From NCBI RefSeq assembly GCF_017918235.1, contig NC_090594.1:1779575-1843574 (forward strand): a DNA stretch of 64,000 nt. The letters are read 5' to 3'. Of the stretch, positions 50,785 through 61,490 are shown in pieces. How positions within the stretch are numbered: the stretch's first letter is position 1; the number at the start of each line of letters is the position of its first letter. A program made the translations under genes and the position numbers. The notes beneath the pieces were generated by a model, which searched no databases, had not been told where the DNA came from, and was given only the letters and a program-made list of their open reading frames with translations. The stretch is from Porcisia hertigi (taxonomy: Eukaryota; Euglenozoa; Kinetoplastea; Trypanosomatida; Trypanosomatidae).

Positions 50785-53700
50785 ATGAGGAACAGCAAGC
50801 CCAAGACTGGCGGCTCGGTAAAATCGCCTAGGTCGCCAGAGTTTGATCCTAGTGTCCTCTCCCTCCCAGCCCCTTCACAACGGGCCGCTGACTCTTGGGC
50901 CCCCTTCGCCGAGGCGAGTGGTCCATTGGAAAGTCACCGCCGATTCGAGCATGGAGGATTGCCCGGCGAACCGTCGGAGATGTTTCAAGTTGTGATTGAC
51001 GGCGACGACGGCGGTGTTGCGATGCGGCGCGTACATGACCGCATCGAGGCCGCCCTGCGTGTGCGCTCACTTTATCAGCCGCTGGAGCGTCGTGCAGGTC
51101 GTAGGATGCATGAAAACCCGTACCTGTCACCTCAAATGCCTGGTCGCGTCACGATTGCGCAGGAGGACGGCGTCTACAAGATCTCGGACCATGACGCGTC
51201 GCTTTACCTCCCTATACCCCTCTGGTCACAGTACGCCAGAGACGTGCAGAAGGTGCGGCTCACCGTCGGCAACGCCAGCTGCGTGAAGGCTTGCCACCAC
51301 CGCCTCGGCATCATTCAAGAGCTCTCACGCATGTTCTTTTTACTCAATGCTGAGATGGAAGAGCAGTCGAGTTATCGCAAGGCCGGCGGTGTTTTTTCGT
51401 CGGCCAGGAAAATAGACAACGCAGTTCAGTTCACTGAGGCGATGGACGCACAGGAGCTTCTCGAGGGAGTGAAGGAGCTGTACCGACGCAGTCCGGAGGC
51501 AGCGGTGCGCCTGCGCAACGGCTCAAGCTCTACCCTGCAAGAGCTGCTCTGCGCCTACGGCGTACAGTCTGCGGATGAGCTTACCGTGGCTGGCCTCGGA
51601 TGGCAGGCGGAGGAGGACGCTTGTCAAGTGCAGATCAGCTCCGCAGATTGCGCGAGCATGGTGAACCTGGGCGCCGAGCTGCGCTTCTCCTTTACCTCTC
51701 TGCAAGGGTGCCTGTGCGATAAGGTGCTTCGGCGCGTGGTGACCAGGGCTGAGCGGCCGTCACTTACTCCACAGGCCGCCGAGTACAGCTTGACCCTCTA
51801 CGGTCTCCATTCCTCAGAGCTGAGAGAGCTGGTGGAACTCATGCGGCAGAAGATCAAGGGTCCGCATCCGTGGGTGCAGTATATCTTTAGCGTCTGCTTA
51901 ACTGAGTCGCCACCTTTTGGGGCGGTGAGTGATTGCACTACGCTGCAAGACCAACTGGACAACATATTTCTACCTCTCTTCAAAGCCACTTTGGCACCAG
52001 AGGATCCGGCCAACGCCGATGTAGCGTGGATGCTAGAACAGGTGGGTGGTTTGCAGATGCTACACACAGGGGACGGGCCAGGGCGCGACTTCGACGAAAC
52101 GGCGCGGCCACCAGATCAGGTGCCAATTGCCGAGAAGCAGAGCGGGCTCTACTATATGTACTATGTGTACGCCAATCTCGCCGTGTTGAACAGCCTGCGG
52201 AAGCGCAAGAGACTGCTGCCTCTTCAGCTGCGCTGCTCCGCCAACAAGACGACTGGGATGGATGACCTGATCGGCGGCTATATCCTCTCCGACGTCATCA
52301 CGCGCGCCATCAAGATTGCCGACTACCCCGTGCTGCAGTATCTTTGCGGTCTTCATCGCGTCGGCCTGACGCTGTCGCCACTGTCTGATCACATGGAGAA
52401 CATCGTGCCGTACAAAGATCACCCGCTTCCCCATTTTTTGCATCGCTGCCTACACATCACTCTCTCCACTGAGTCGCCGCTGCGCTATCACCACAACCCT
52501 CGCGCACTTGTGGAGGAGTACGCCACAGCGCAGAAGATGTTTCGACTCAGCTCGCTCGACATGACAGAGCTGGCACACAACAGCGTTCTCATGTCTTCCT
52601 TCTCTCCTAAGGTGAAGCGGCAGTTGCTCGGGGAGGACTACGAACTGGGTGTCGAAGGCAACAACTTTGCACTGAGCCATGTGACCAACGCACGGCTCGC
52701 GTTCCGCCAGGAGGCCTGGCAGCTGGAGCGCAACATGCTGCGCGACCTCGATTTGAACCCTGTGCACGAGGTCGGCGCCCGGCCCAGTCGTTGGCACTAC
52801 CTGAGCAACGTAAAGGAGGTGGAGTACAATACCGTAATGGATAACCGGGTCCGCTTTCCGCGCACTGTGCTCAAGGGATCACACAAGGACCCAAACGCGG
52901 CGACAGCGGCGCCGCGCGTCGCACGCGCGCTCGACCTGCGCCGACAGTACATTTGGCGCTCACCCCCGCCATGGGAGACGGCGCAGCGACACGGCGTCGA
53001 GACGGATTTCCAGCGCCACACCGCAACGTTTAACGAGGATGAGTGGACCTATGCGGCGAGCGATGCCGTCTTCATCGCGTACCCGAAAAGCACCGTGCAT
53101 GCGTGGCCGCGGTCTCTGCCGACGCTGGACGACTTCCACAAGCACCTGCGTGAACTGAGGGACATCTGCGCCAGCGCTGAGGTGAAGGAGTATGCGCGCA
53201 AGCGACTCGAGAACCTCGAGCACAAGTTCCGTCTCCACTTGGCTCTCAATCATGAGAACGAAGCCGGCACGACGGAGGATCGGCAGTCCTCAAACCGCGA
53301 TTTCTATCAGGCCACAAAAGTCGACACGCATATTCACATGGCCGCTGGCATGACACCGAAGCAGATCTTGAAGTTTGTTCTCGCCAAACTGAAGGAAAGC
53401 GGTGATGATATCGCCATGCAGAAAGGGGACGACATCATTACACTGGGTCAACTCTTCGCGAAGGCCGGCATCACACCAAACTTGACCGTCGACCAGCTGA
53501 ACGTGCAAGCCGATAACACGCTGTTTGAGCGTTTTGACAACTTCAACAGCAAGTATAATCCAATGGAAAGCAGTGATCTGCGTTCGCTGCTGCTGAAGAC
53601 GGACAACTTCATGAACGGCCGCTACTTTGCGGAGCTGATCCGCGACGTATTCGAGCAATACTCGCGCGACCGCTACACCTACGCCGAGAACCGTCTCTCT

Positions 53701-55203
53701 GTCTATGGTATCAACATCATGGAGTGGGGCAAGCTGGCAAATTGGTTCGCCACTCACGGTATGGCAAACAAGCACAACAAGTGGATTATCCAGGTGCCGC
53801 GCGTTTACAAGGTGTTCCGTGCGCAGAACGTAATTGGTAGCTTCGGCCAGTACCTTCAGAACATCTTTCAGCCCTTGTGGGAGGCCTCGCTGCACCCGAG
53901 CGAGCACCCTACGCTGCATAACTTTCTCAATCACATGAGCGGCTTTGACTCTGTCGACAACGAGGCCACCATCGATCTACCCTTTACCACGGTCTCGCCG
54001 TGGGCGTGGACAGCCGTCGAGAACCCCCCTTACAACTACTACCTTTACTACCTGTACGCCAACATTCGCACGCTCAACGAGTTTCGCGCCTCTCGAGGCT
54101 TCTCCACGTTCGGGTTGCGGCCCCACTGCGGCGAGTCGGGCTCTGAGGAGCACTTGTACGGTGCTTTTCTGTGCGCGAACAGCATTTGCCACGGCATCAA
54201 CCTACGCAACGATCCACCAATGCAGTACCTCTACTACCTCACCCAGATTGGTCTACACGTTTCGCCGTTGAGTAATAACGCGCTTTTCTTGTGTTTTTTG
54301 AACAATCCATTTCCTGACTTTTTTCACCGCGGGCTGAACGTGTCATTGAGCACTGACGATCCGATGATGTTTCACCAAACACAGGAGCCGCTGATCGAAG
54401 AGTACAGCATTGCTGCGCGCGTGTGGGGGCTCAGTGCGAACGATTTGTGCGAGATTGCGCGCAACTCCGTGCTGCAGTGCGGTTTCGATAACAACTTCAA
54501 GCGCGAAGCGATGGGCGACCGCTGGTTTTTCTCGTCGTCGCTGGGCAACGACTCCCTGCGCACGCATCTGTCCGACATTCGTGTCGCGTTTCGGTTCGAG
54601 ACCTACCACACCGAGCTCCAGCAGCTGGAGCTGTGCTGCGGACGGCCGGTGTCGCGGTTCATGATGACCGCCGCCGAGGAGCGCGCCATTGACGTTCAGA
54701 TTACCGATGTAAGCCGCGAGCATGTCCTCCTCTCCACGCAGGATCAAGCGATGGAAGTGGCGCTGCGCGAGTTGGAGGGCACGAAGGAGAAGATCCTGCA
54801 GGCTCGGGCCCAGGTGAACCTTCTGAGACGCCAGCGGTGCTCTCTCCTGGAAAACATCGCAGAGATGGGACTCCGCCGAGAGGAGGCGGAGCAGGAGGCT
54901 GCGCGAGAGGAAAAAGAGCTTCTGGCCAGCAGAGGACCCCTTTATGTACGCGAGAAGTCGCGGGGCTCCCATAGCGCCTGCTGCAGCGATGATCGCCCTG
55001 GCACCTTGCAGGGCACCATGTGTCCCACTCAACAGAGCGAAACACTGAAGCGTCTTCTGCGCTGGAAGCCGATGCCTCTAGATCTAATGCGTTTCTTGAC
55101 TCAGTCCAGTGTCAGCGGTTCTCGTGGTCGTCCATTACCGCCGCTCCCAGGCCGAAAGCCGTACGAGAGCGCCACAGGCGTCAACGGCCCTGCCACTTAC
55201 TGA
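50785..55203 (+). CDS. AMPD: AMP deaminase with two tandem deaminase units, the first catalytically dead
   Basis: A 1472-residue protein, about twice the usual AMPD catalytic size. The second unit (about 660-1310) has the zinc ligands of the family: HIH at 849-851 (KVDTHIHMAAGMT), HCGE at 1114-1117 and Asp1191-Asp1192 (LSTDDPMMFH). The first unit (about 100-655) aligns in the same order but has ID-N-A-V-Q (Ala213, Gln215) for HIH, R483-C-S-A486 for HCGE and LSTES (Glu563, Ser564) for LSTDD. The second unit should convert AMP to IMP in purine salvage; the first is probably regulatory. A coiled-coil tail (about 1310-1390) ends the protein. This is the largest gene in the window. Confidence 0.93.
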   Translation: MRNSKPKTGGSVKSPRSPEFDPSVLSLPAPSQRAADSWAPFAEASGPLESHRRFEHGGLPGEPSEMFQVVIDGDDGGVAMRRVHDRIEAALRVRSLYQPLERRAGRRMHENPYLSPQMPGRVTIAQEDGVYKISDHDASLYLPIPLWSQYARDVQKVRLTVGNASCVKACHHRLGIIQELSRMFFLLNAEMEEQSSYRKAGGVFSSARKIDNAVQFTEAMDAQELLEGVKELYRRSPEAAVRLRNGSSSTLQELLCAYGVQSADELTVAGLGWQAEEDACQVQISSADCASMVNLGAELRFSFTSLQGCLCDKVLRRVVTRAERPSLTPQAAEYSLTLYGLHSSELRELVELMRQKIKGPHPWVQYIFSVCLTESPPFGAVSDCTTLQDQLDNIFLPLFKATLAPEDPANADVAWMLEQVGGLQMLHTGDGPGRDFDETARPPDQVPIAEKQSGLYYMYYVYANLAVLNSLRKRKRLLPLQLRCSANKTTGMDDLIGGYILSDVITRAIKIADYPVLQYLCGLHRVGLTLSPLSDHMENIVPYKDHPLPHFLHRCLHITLSTESPLRYHHNPRALVEEYATAQKMFRLSSLDMTELAHNSVLMSSFSPKVKRQLLGEDYELGVEGNNFALSHVTNARLAFRQEAWQLERNMLRDLDLNPVHEVGARPSRWHYLSNVKEVEYNTVMDNRVRFPRTVLKGSHKDPNAATAAPRVARALDLRRQYIWRSPPPWETAQRHGVETDFQRHTATFNEDEWTYAASDAVFIAYPKSTVHAWPRSLPTLDDFHKHLRELRDICASAEVKEYARKRLENLEHKFRLHLALNHENEAGTTEDRQSSNRDFYQATKVDTHIHMAAGMTPKQILKFVLAKLKESGDDIAMQKGDDIITLGQLFAKAGITPNLTVDQLNVQADNTLFERFDNFNSKYNPMESSDLRSLLLKTDNFMNGRYFAELIRDVFEQYSRDRYTYAENRLSVYGINIMEWGKLANWFATHGMANKHNKWIIQVPRVYKVFRAQNVIGSFGQYLQNIFQPLWEASLHPSEHPTLHNFLNHMSGFDSVDNEATIDLPFTTVSPWAWTAVENPPYNYYLYYLYANIRTLNEFRASRGFSTFGLRPHCGESGSEEHLYGAFLCANSICHGINLRNDPPMQYLYYLTQIGLHVSPLSNNALFLCFLNNPFPDFFHRGLNVSLSTDDPMMFHQTQEPLIEEYSIAARVWGLSANDLCEIARNSVLQCGFDNNFKREAMGDRWFFSSSLGNDSLRTHLSDIRVAFRFETYHTELQQLELCCGRPVSRFMMTAAEERAIDVQITDVSREHVLLSTQDQAMEVALRELEGTKEKILQARAQVNLLRRQRCSLLENIAEMGLRREEAEQEAAREEKELLASRGPLYVREKSRGSHSACCSDDRPGTLQGTMCPTQQSETLKRLLRWKPMPLDLMRFLTQSSVSGSRGRPLPPLPGRKPYESATGVNGPATY

Positions 55204-56505
55204 GGGGCGCTCCCTATGGAAAAAAAAACATCGACATCGCCTTTGCAGTCTTCTCACCATCCCACGTTGAATTCCTCTTCGTTTTCTTTGTTTTGTTAAC
55301 TGTGATGTACATTTTACACTGGAAAACTCCCCCACGGACATCTTTTGACTCTCTTTCTGTGTCTGCCTGTGTTTTGTCTGTGTCGGTGTGTGTACTTTCC
55401 CCTTGCTCCTCTCCTCTCCTTTTTTTTTCAAATTCATTTGCAGACGTGCTGGATACGCATGCCGTCTAGTGGAGCGAGTTGGCGCGCGCACCCACGAGAG
55501 AGAAGTCGCGAAGACGACTCATTCGGATATCCGTGCGAGAATGTGTGGGCGCGTCTCTTCCTGCCTGCCTTCTCTCCGTGTCGGCCACCCCCTCACCCAT
55601 GTGTACTTATTGCTTTCCAGGAGCGAATCATTTCTCTCTGCCGCTCCAGAAAGTACAGCAATGGAAAAAAAAAAGAGGTCTCAGCTGAGGGGGAGGCTCT
55701 GTCAGCAAGAGCTGACAAGTCCTTGGGTTCTGCTTTTCGGGGTTTTAGGTTTCTCTTTTCTACCGCGGTTGTTTCTCTCGATCTATCTAGGTGGTTGAGG
55801 GTCGTTGTTCTCGTCGCATGCTGAGCAAGCTTTGAGTGTGACGTACCAGTACAATCCGGGAGAAGTGGGGGGGGGGAGAAGCTCTGAAGGCACATCCACC
55901 GAAGGTTTCATTAGTTGGACTCTCCTGACCTCTCTAGTCGCTCTTGCATTTTCTCCTTATCTCCGTTTGCCATTCTCCTTTTCCTTGCCGTTCTCATCTC
56001 TGGCCTCCCTTCTTCCCTTCCCTTTGCGCGGTACCTATCGACTCTTTTTCTGCACTATTCTTGTCGCCCCAACCACTTCCTGCACCACTCGCGCGCGACG
56101 CCGATGATGGTGATGGGATCGCTCTTAGAGTGCCCCAGTACCGAATCACTCAACTCGACTTGCGTTTCTATATATATATATATATATTTCCTCTTTCTGT
56201 TGTATCTGTCCGGTTGCTTTTACTGGGCTCGGCTCCCTTTGTCCCTACTCGGTTTTTTCTTTTTTACCTCATTGCCCAACAAAGGACCGCAGCGATAATT
56301 GCGTGTGTGTGTGTGTGTGTGCCTTTCTTCGACAACACCACGGTCAACAACACCACCACGGCCTTCTGTTTACTCTACAGCATACGCTTGCTCCCACGTA
56401 CTTCAGCGCGGAGCGTCGATTACTATTTCTAGGACCACTTTACCGTCTCATTCCCCTCCCTTGGGTCTATCTGTGAAGTTTACATTGAGTAGACCAGGCA
56501 CAGGG
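55204..56505. other. Intergenic region with TA and TG repeats
   Basis: T-rich tracts, an A run near 55667, a G run near 55868, a TA repeat at 56168-56188 and a TG repeat at 56303-56321. Pyrimidine-rich sequence around 56440-56462 precedes the next ATG. Confidence 0.55.
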
Positions 56506-57678
56506 ATGCAAGAGACTCTAGCTAATGCGAAGGTCGCGCCAGGTGCGTGGGTGTGCACTCACTGCGCGGTGGAGCAGATGGAGGAGGCAACATACTGCCA
56601 TTTATGCCTATTCGCCCGCCCACTGGATCGCCGCGGTGTACCGCAGATTTTTTCTGGATACGTCATCCACTTCAACGGCATCATCCCGCGCACAGTGATC
56701 CACCCAAGTCACGCGGTGGAGTGGCGTATGGCAGAGCGCCACGGTGCTACTTGCTGCAGTGAATTCGACCCCTCAAAGGTGAACGTTGTGGTCTACCGAC
56801 CCGGCTATGAGCGCAGCGACAAGTGCCGCGCTTGCATTGAGCGCTATGTACACGTTTCCTGCGTCCCGATTACATGGCTGCTGGATTCGCTCCTTCAATC
56901 ACGCCAGATTCATCCTTCACTTTACCTCCTGACGTCTGTGCCGGCTGTGGCGAACGCGACGGTGCGCGGAACCAACTTGCCTCACCACCAGCACCCGTAC
57001 TACCAGATCAACAAGAACGAGTACGCCATCCCTTCTTCTTTCCCTCCTAGGAACAAGGCCACCAAGGCGCTCGGGGCAGGAGACGGTGTGTTCGGCAGGG
57101 ACGTGGCCGCGCCACCAGGCATGGACGCGGCTCTACCGCCCTTTTTCGAGATTGAACCGTTCCAGTACACCACGGTGGACGTATACGAAGCCGCGGTGTC
57201 CTGCGCTGGCGGCGCGAACGCTGAGGCAGGCGATGACGACGACGACAAGATGGAGGCTCGCAGAGAAAAAGCTGGCATTGAGCTCATCGCCGCCCAGCAG
57301 TCATGCAATCGGGTGGACCGAATGCTTTTCAGCGGCATGACCGTAGTGCTCACGCCGTCCTTGCAACGGCGGGATTCTCTGATCATGGCCATCGAACGAT
57401 GCGGTGGCAAGATTGCAGAGAACCGGGGCTCGCTGGAGGCGACGCTGCGCGGCGAGGTGACCCATGTTATATATGCCCGCGCCGACAAGAAGGCGGATGT
57501 GATGATCGAGGCCGCGCACCTCATCAACTCCAGCTTGCCCGGGCTCCAGCTGGCCCAATCAAACTGGCTAGAGGACTGTCTCATTCTCGGTGAGCTGCTG
57601 CCGCTGCATGGGATGTACACCCCCACCGAAAAACTGATGGAGACACTCAACAAGAAGTACGCCAAAACAAGGAAATGA
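56506..57678 (+). CDS. RanBP2-type zinc finger protein with two BRCT domains
   Basis: A 390-residue protein. W15-x-C17-x2-C20-x10-C31-x2-C34 fits a RanBP2-type zinc finger, a module that binds RNA, Ran or ubiquitin. A first BRCT-like domain spans about 38-135 and ends in the ITWLLDSL helix. A second spans about 268-370, with MLFSGMTVVLTPSL, an ERCGGKI turn, a THVIYA strand and the characteristic SNWLEDCL. BRCT pairs bind phosphopeptides in DNA-damage and cell-cycle proteins; the zinc finger suggests nucleic-acid or ubiquitin contact. The two BRCTs are separated by about 130 residues, so they are not a tight tandem pair. The first in-frame ATG is 56506. Confidence 0.8.
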   Translation: MQETLANAKVAPGAWVCTHCAVEQMEEATYCHLCLFARPLDRRGVPQIFSGYVIHFNGIIPRTVIHPSHAVEWRMAERHGATCCSEFDPSKVNVVVYRPGYERSDKCRACIERYVHVSCVPITWLLDSLLQSRQIHPSLYLLTSVPAVANATVRGTNLPHHQHPYYQINKNEYAIPSSFPPRNKATKALGAGDGVFGRDVAAPPGMDAALPPFFEIEPFQYTTVDVYEAAVSCAGGANAEAGDDDDDKMEARREKAGIELIAAQQSCNRVDRMLFSGMTVVLTPSLQRRDSLIMAIERCGGKIAENRGSLEATLRGEVTHVIYARADKKADVMIEAAHLINSSLPGLQLAQSNWLEDCLILGELLPLHGMYTPTEKLMETLNKKYAKTRK

Positions 57679-59548
57679 GAAGTCAAGTGCGTGGTTTCCC
57701 TTCCATGTGTATGCTCTCATGTCTGCGCGCAACGACGTATGCGCATCTTTGTGTGTGTGTGTGTGTGTGTGTCTTTAAGGCGACTTTTCAGTTTGATGTT
57801 GCGCCATTCTGCCTTTTCTTAGGTTGGTGGGTGTTGCTGTGAATGTTTCGGGGGGCAGGCGTGGGGAAACCTTCTTTCACCCCCCCTAGACGACAAAGCG
57901 TACTTGATAGAACATATTGGACCAACTTTGTGGAAAATTTACTTGTATATGCGTCGCTCTCTCTCTCACACACCTCCTTTCTCTTCTGTTTTTTTCATCG
58001 ATACTTAGGATTCGCCTCCCCCCCCCCCCACACACACACGCACATACATCCGTTTTGTCCTGCAACACTCTTTTATATTTTTCTACAAATTATTGTTCTT
58101 TTAAGACGTCACTGTTCTTGTGTACCTTCCCTAGCTCAGAAGTCACACACATGTTATGAGAACATGTATGTGTGTGTTTGTGTGTGCAAGTGTGCGTGTA
58201 TGTCAGCATTTGCGCTTACACAACAACACATTTTTTCTACCCCTTCCCGATATTCTCCCTCTACCCCAGGGGGGTGGGGGGGGGGTTCAGTCTTGAAAGG
58301 TTTTTCTGAATCTAAAAGTTCGACGATGCTGTACTGAGTTTTTCTCTGTTTGCTCACTTTTTCTTCTTCCCCTCCTCACACACGCGCACAGTAGTGCCCA
58401 TATGGCTGTCTTTTTTTTTTTGCGTGCCAACTTAAAAAATATATATATATATATATGCATATGTGTCTACATATTGTTCATCCTACTGAGGTTTTGCCTA
58501 GTCGCGGTGATGTTGCGTGCCACTCCCTGTGCCTTTCCCTCCCCCCCCTTTTTTCCCGTTATCGAAGATGTGCTGATAGGGAGTGTGAATCACCCGATAC
58601 AGTGACAGTGGTGACGTGTGTGAATTTTTCGGACCTCTCTATCGTGTACCTCTGTCATCGAGGAGATCGTGCGGCTCGGGTACATTGGCATCTGCGTGTG
58701 CCCATGAGCGATAAAGAAAAGGTGCACACACACACACAAAAAAAACAAAACAGAAACAGGCGGCCATCGACGAGAGGGGAGGGTGCAGGAAGGGGAGCTT
58801 CCCATAGTGATTTGTGCGCATGTATGTATTGTGTGTGTGTGCGCGCTGCGCGTACATGGATACCTGTTGCTGGCCGCTTGCCATGGAATTACGGTTTACA
58901 CACACACACAAATATTACAGGGGTATATATATATATCTAAACAAGGAAAAAGTGATTCTGCTGCAGCACATATCCTTGTGGAAACAAAAAAGAACGTTGC
59001 ACATCAACGGACGTATGCTAACTGGCGCTCACTTTTTTCTTGTACTTTGTCACGATGTACACGTGACATGCATCAGAATTTCGGAGTACCGGTCAAGGGC
59101 AGAGAGATGACCTTTAATGTGGTGGTGGTGCGGGGGGGAGGGAAGCGGCGGCGGAGAGAGTGATATCGAAAGCGCGCGCCTCTGTTTGAAATCGAGCAGC
59201 ACCGACACACACACACAAAAAAGCCGAAGAGAAATGTTCACACACATATGCGACTGTTCGAATGTGGAAAAGGGGATCTGAGGTCGCGTTTATGTCACTA
59301 TCCATTAACGATTTTTTTTTTTGCTATGGTGTCGTGTTTTATTACTTTTATTATTTTTTCCTTTCTCATCAATGACGCTTTTTTATTCACGCGTGCCACC
59401 ACACGCCTCCCTCCCCCCCCACCTTCCCCCATTAACCCTTCCTTCCCTCTCTCTCTTCTTTGCTTCTTTTCTGTTCTGTGCGCTTTCTTCTGTTTGCTCC
59501 CTTTTTTTTTGCCCCCCCGCTTGTTTTTTTTTTGAATTACTCGATTCT

Positions 59549-59586
<38 letters not shown>

Positions 59587-60482
59587 GGCGATGACGAAGA
59601 GTACACGTGGTGTTGTGACTGGGGCTGTTCGTTGTTTGTTTGAGACGATTTGCCTGTGCATTACGTCTCGTCTCTCTTCTTTCTTTCACCTTTGGACCCC
59701 TTTTTTTCTTTTGCATGCAGTCGTTTCCGTCACGCCATTGTGTTGCTCTTCCTATGCTTGTCAGTTGTTTCCCCTTGTTGCCTCTGCGTGTGCGAGCGTG
59801 CGTGCGTGCGTGGATACCGATGTCACCGCAGGTTGATCCCACAACTTTCATTTTTTTGTTTCTCCTCTTCCTTGCGGCTTTTTCAGAGGTCTCTCAACGC
59901 AGGCGATTGAGAGGAAGAAACGAGCAACAGCACCAACCACCCTCAAGTCCTCCTTCACATCCTCGATTTTATGGAGATGGGCGTGAAGGATGCCTTCGTG
60001 ATTACGATGCAGTCGCAAAAAACAAAAACACTAAGAAGGAGGCAAAGCGTTATTTGCGTCAAGTATAGCGTCCCCTGTGGCGTCCTTGATGAGCGAAGCC
60101 GTCGCGACCTCGGCGAATACGTCGTGTATTCCGTTGGCTTTTATTCGGCAGGTGTCGTTCGGGAGAGCGTGTATGCGCACTGATTTGTGTGTGTGTGTGT
60201 GTGTGTGGGAGCGTTTTTCTTGTAGCTTCTCTTTGTACAAGCTGTGAGAGCCGTTTACATGCTCTCGGCGTTTCGACTTGCACTCCCTTCCTCCACCCTT
60301 TCCCACTCTTCTTGTCGCTTTTCTTCCTGCCAAACATGCTGACATCATCTCAAGCAACCTCGCCCATCTGCGCCGTTGGGGTGTCCGTGTGTGTACGCCC
60401 TCGACGAGTGGGCTTTGTCTGGTTTCGTCTTCTGCGCATACACCTCAACCCAAGCCCACTCGTGTACCCCACGTAGGCTGTA
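57679..60482. other. Long intergenic region dominated by microsatellites
   Basis: TG repeats 57750-57772, 59552-59585 and 60186-60207; TA repeats 58439-58456 and 58924-58937; C run 58018-58029; G run 58269-58286; T-rich and CT-rich tracts at 59330-59540. A short + open frame at 59971-60183 follows balanced sequence but has no recognised family. Confidence 0.55.
59552..59585. repeat. TG dinucleotide microsatellite
   Basis: About 17 uninterrupted TG units, among the longest in the window, preceded by a T-rich and C-rich block. Confidence 0.95.
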
Positions 60483-61490
60483 ATGTTCTTCTGGATGGTG
60501 GTTGCACTGCTGTTTGCCATCGCTATCGTGATGACACCAGCAGGAAAGTTAGCTGCCGCCAAATGTCAGCTGTACGCCAGTGGTGCGCTCTTCATGGCCA
60601 AGGCAGATGACCTACCAACCGTGTACCACGGCACCAATTATATGCGCATGAACACTATTGACGGCAGCCCCGGAGGCAAGCGAGCGATTCGCGTAGTCTT
60701 CATTCGGCACGGGCAGTCTGTATGGAATTCACTCTTTAACTCATTCAACCTCGGCTTGCCGATGCGCATGATGAGGGCAGCCATTCGTGAGGTCACAGAC
60801 TTTTTCACGGACCCCTTCGCGTCATGCATTATCGACTCTCCACTGAGCAGCGAAGGCAAGAGGGAAGTGCAGGAACTCGCCAGCTTCATGCGCACTGCCA
60901 AGGCAGGGATTTCATTCGACCCCGCAACTTCGGTGGTGGTGTCTAGTAATCTGCGCCGCGCGATGGAGACGGCGCTCATCGGTGTGTCGCCTCGACTGAA
61001 AGTGACGCAGGAGCGCGTTGTAATAAACTCAGCGTTGCAGGAGGGTTCACAGAACATCGATGCCCAGAGCCTCTCAAGCGAACGAGGAAAGATCGCTCCG
61101 TGTAATCTCGGCACCATCAAGGACCCGTCGAGGCTCGGTACGGTTTTTGATCCTTATCTAAACGCTGGCAATCGAGTGGTTGGCGTCGACGTGTACCAGC
61201 GGATGGATAAGTTCATCATGCAACTCTTCGGGGGCAGCAGTGAAGCAAATCTGGTCCCGGCGGCTGGTGGCAGCAACGCCGCCCTTAAGGAAGTGATCGT
61301 GGTGGGCCACAGCGGGTACTTCCGTAGTTTCTTTCGTCGCTTTCTTCCACCGAACTCCACTCACGTCTCGAAGAAAAGAAAGCTGCAAAATTGTGGTGTG
61401 GTGGCTTTTGAGCTCCAATACAACGAGTCAAGCGGCGAGGTTTCTGTGGATGAGTTGACGATCAAGGTGTTGTACAAGGGATTCGCGTAG
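60483..61490 (+). CDS. Membrane-anchored phosphoglycerate mutase-like histidine phosphatase
   Basis: A 335-residue protein. The first about 22 residues (MFFWMVVALLFAIAIV) are a signal anchor or signal peptide. The branch-1 histidine phosphatase signature FIRHGQSVWN places the phospho-accepting His76 in RHG. A second catalytic His276 lies in VVGHSGYFRSFF, and an SNLRRAMETA motif supplies the usual Arg. Trypanosomatid glycolysis uses the cofactor-independent mutase, so this is more likely a phosphatase of unknown substrate than a glycolytic enzyme (inference). An unusual insert (about 82-112, NSFNLGLPMRMMRAAIREVT) follows the first motif. The start at 60483 is the ATG before the hydrophobic segment. 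Confidence 0.85.
   Translation: MFFWMVVALLFAIAIVMTPAGKLAAAKCQLYASGALFMAKADDLPTVYHGTNYMRMNTIDGSPGGKRAIRVVFIRHGQSVWNSLFNSFNLGLPMRMMRAAIREVTDFFTDPFASCIIDSPLSSEGKREVQELASFMRTAKAGISFDPATSVVVSSNLRRAMETALIGVSPRLKVTQERVVINSALQEGSQNIDAQSLSSERGKIAPCNLGTIKDPSRLGTVFDPYLNAGNRVVGVDVYQRMDKFIMQLFGGSSEANLVPAAGGSNAALKEVIVVGHSGYFRSFFRRFLPPNSTHVSKKRKLQNCGVVAFELQYNESSGEVSVDELTIKVLYKGFA

Noticed and set aside
53290-53934. Minus-strand open frame of 214 codons
   Set aside because: Antisense to the catalytic AMP deaminase unit.
59971-60183. Small + strand open frame of 70 codons before the PGM-like gene
   Set aside because: No homology recognised, poor start context and flanked by a TG repeat; left out as unsupported.
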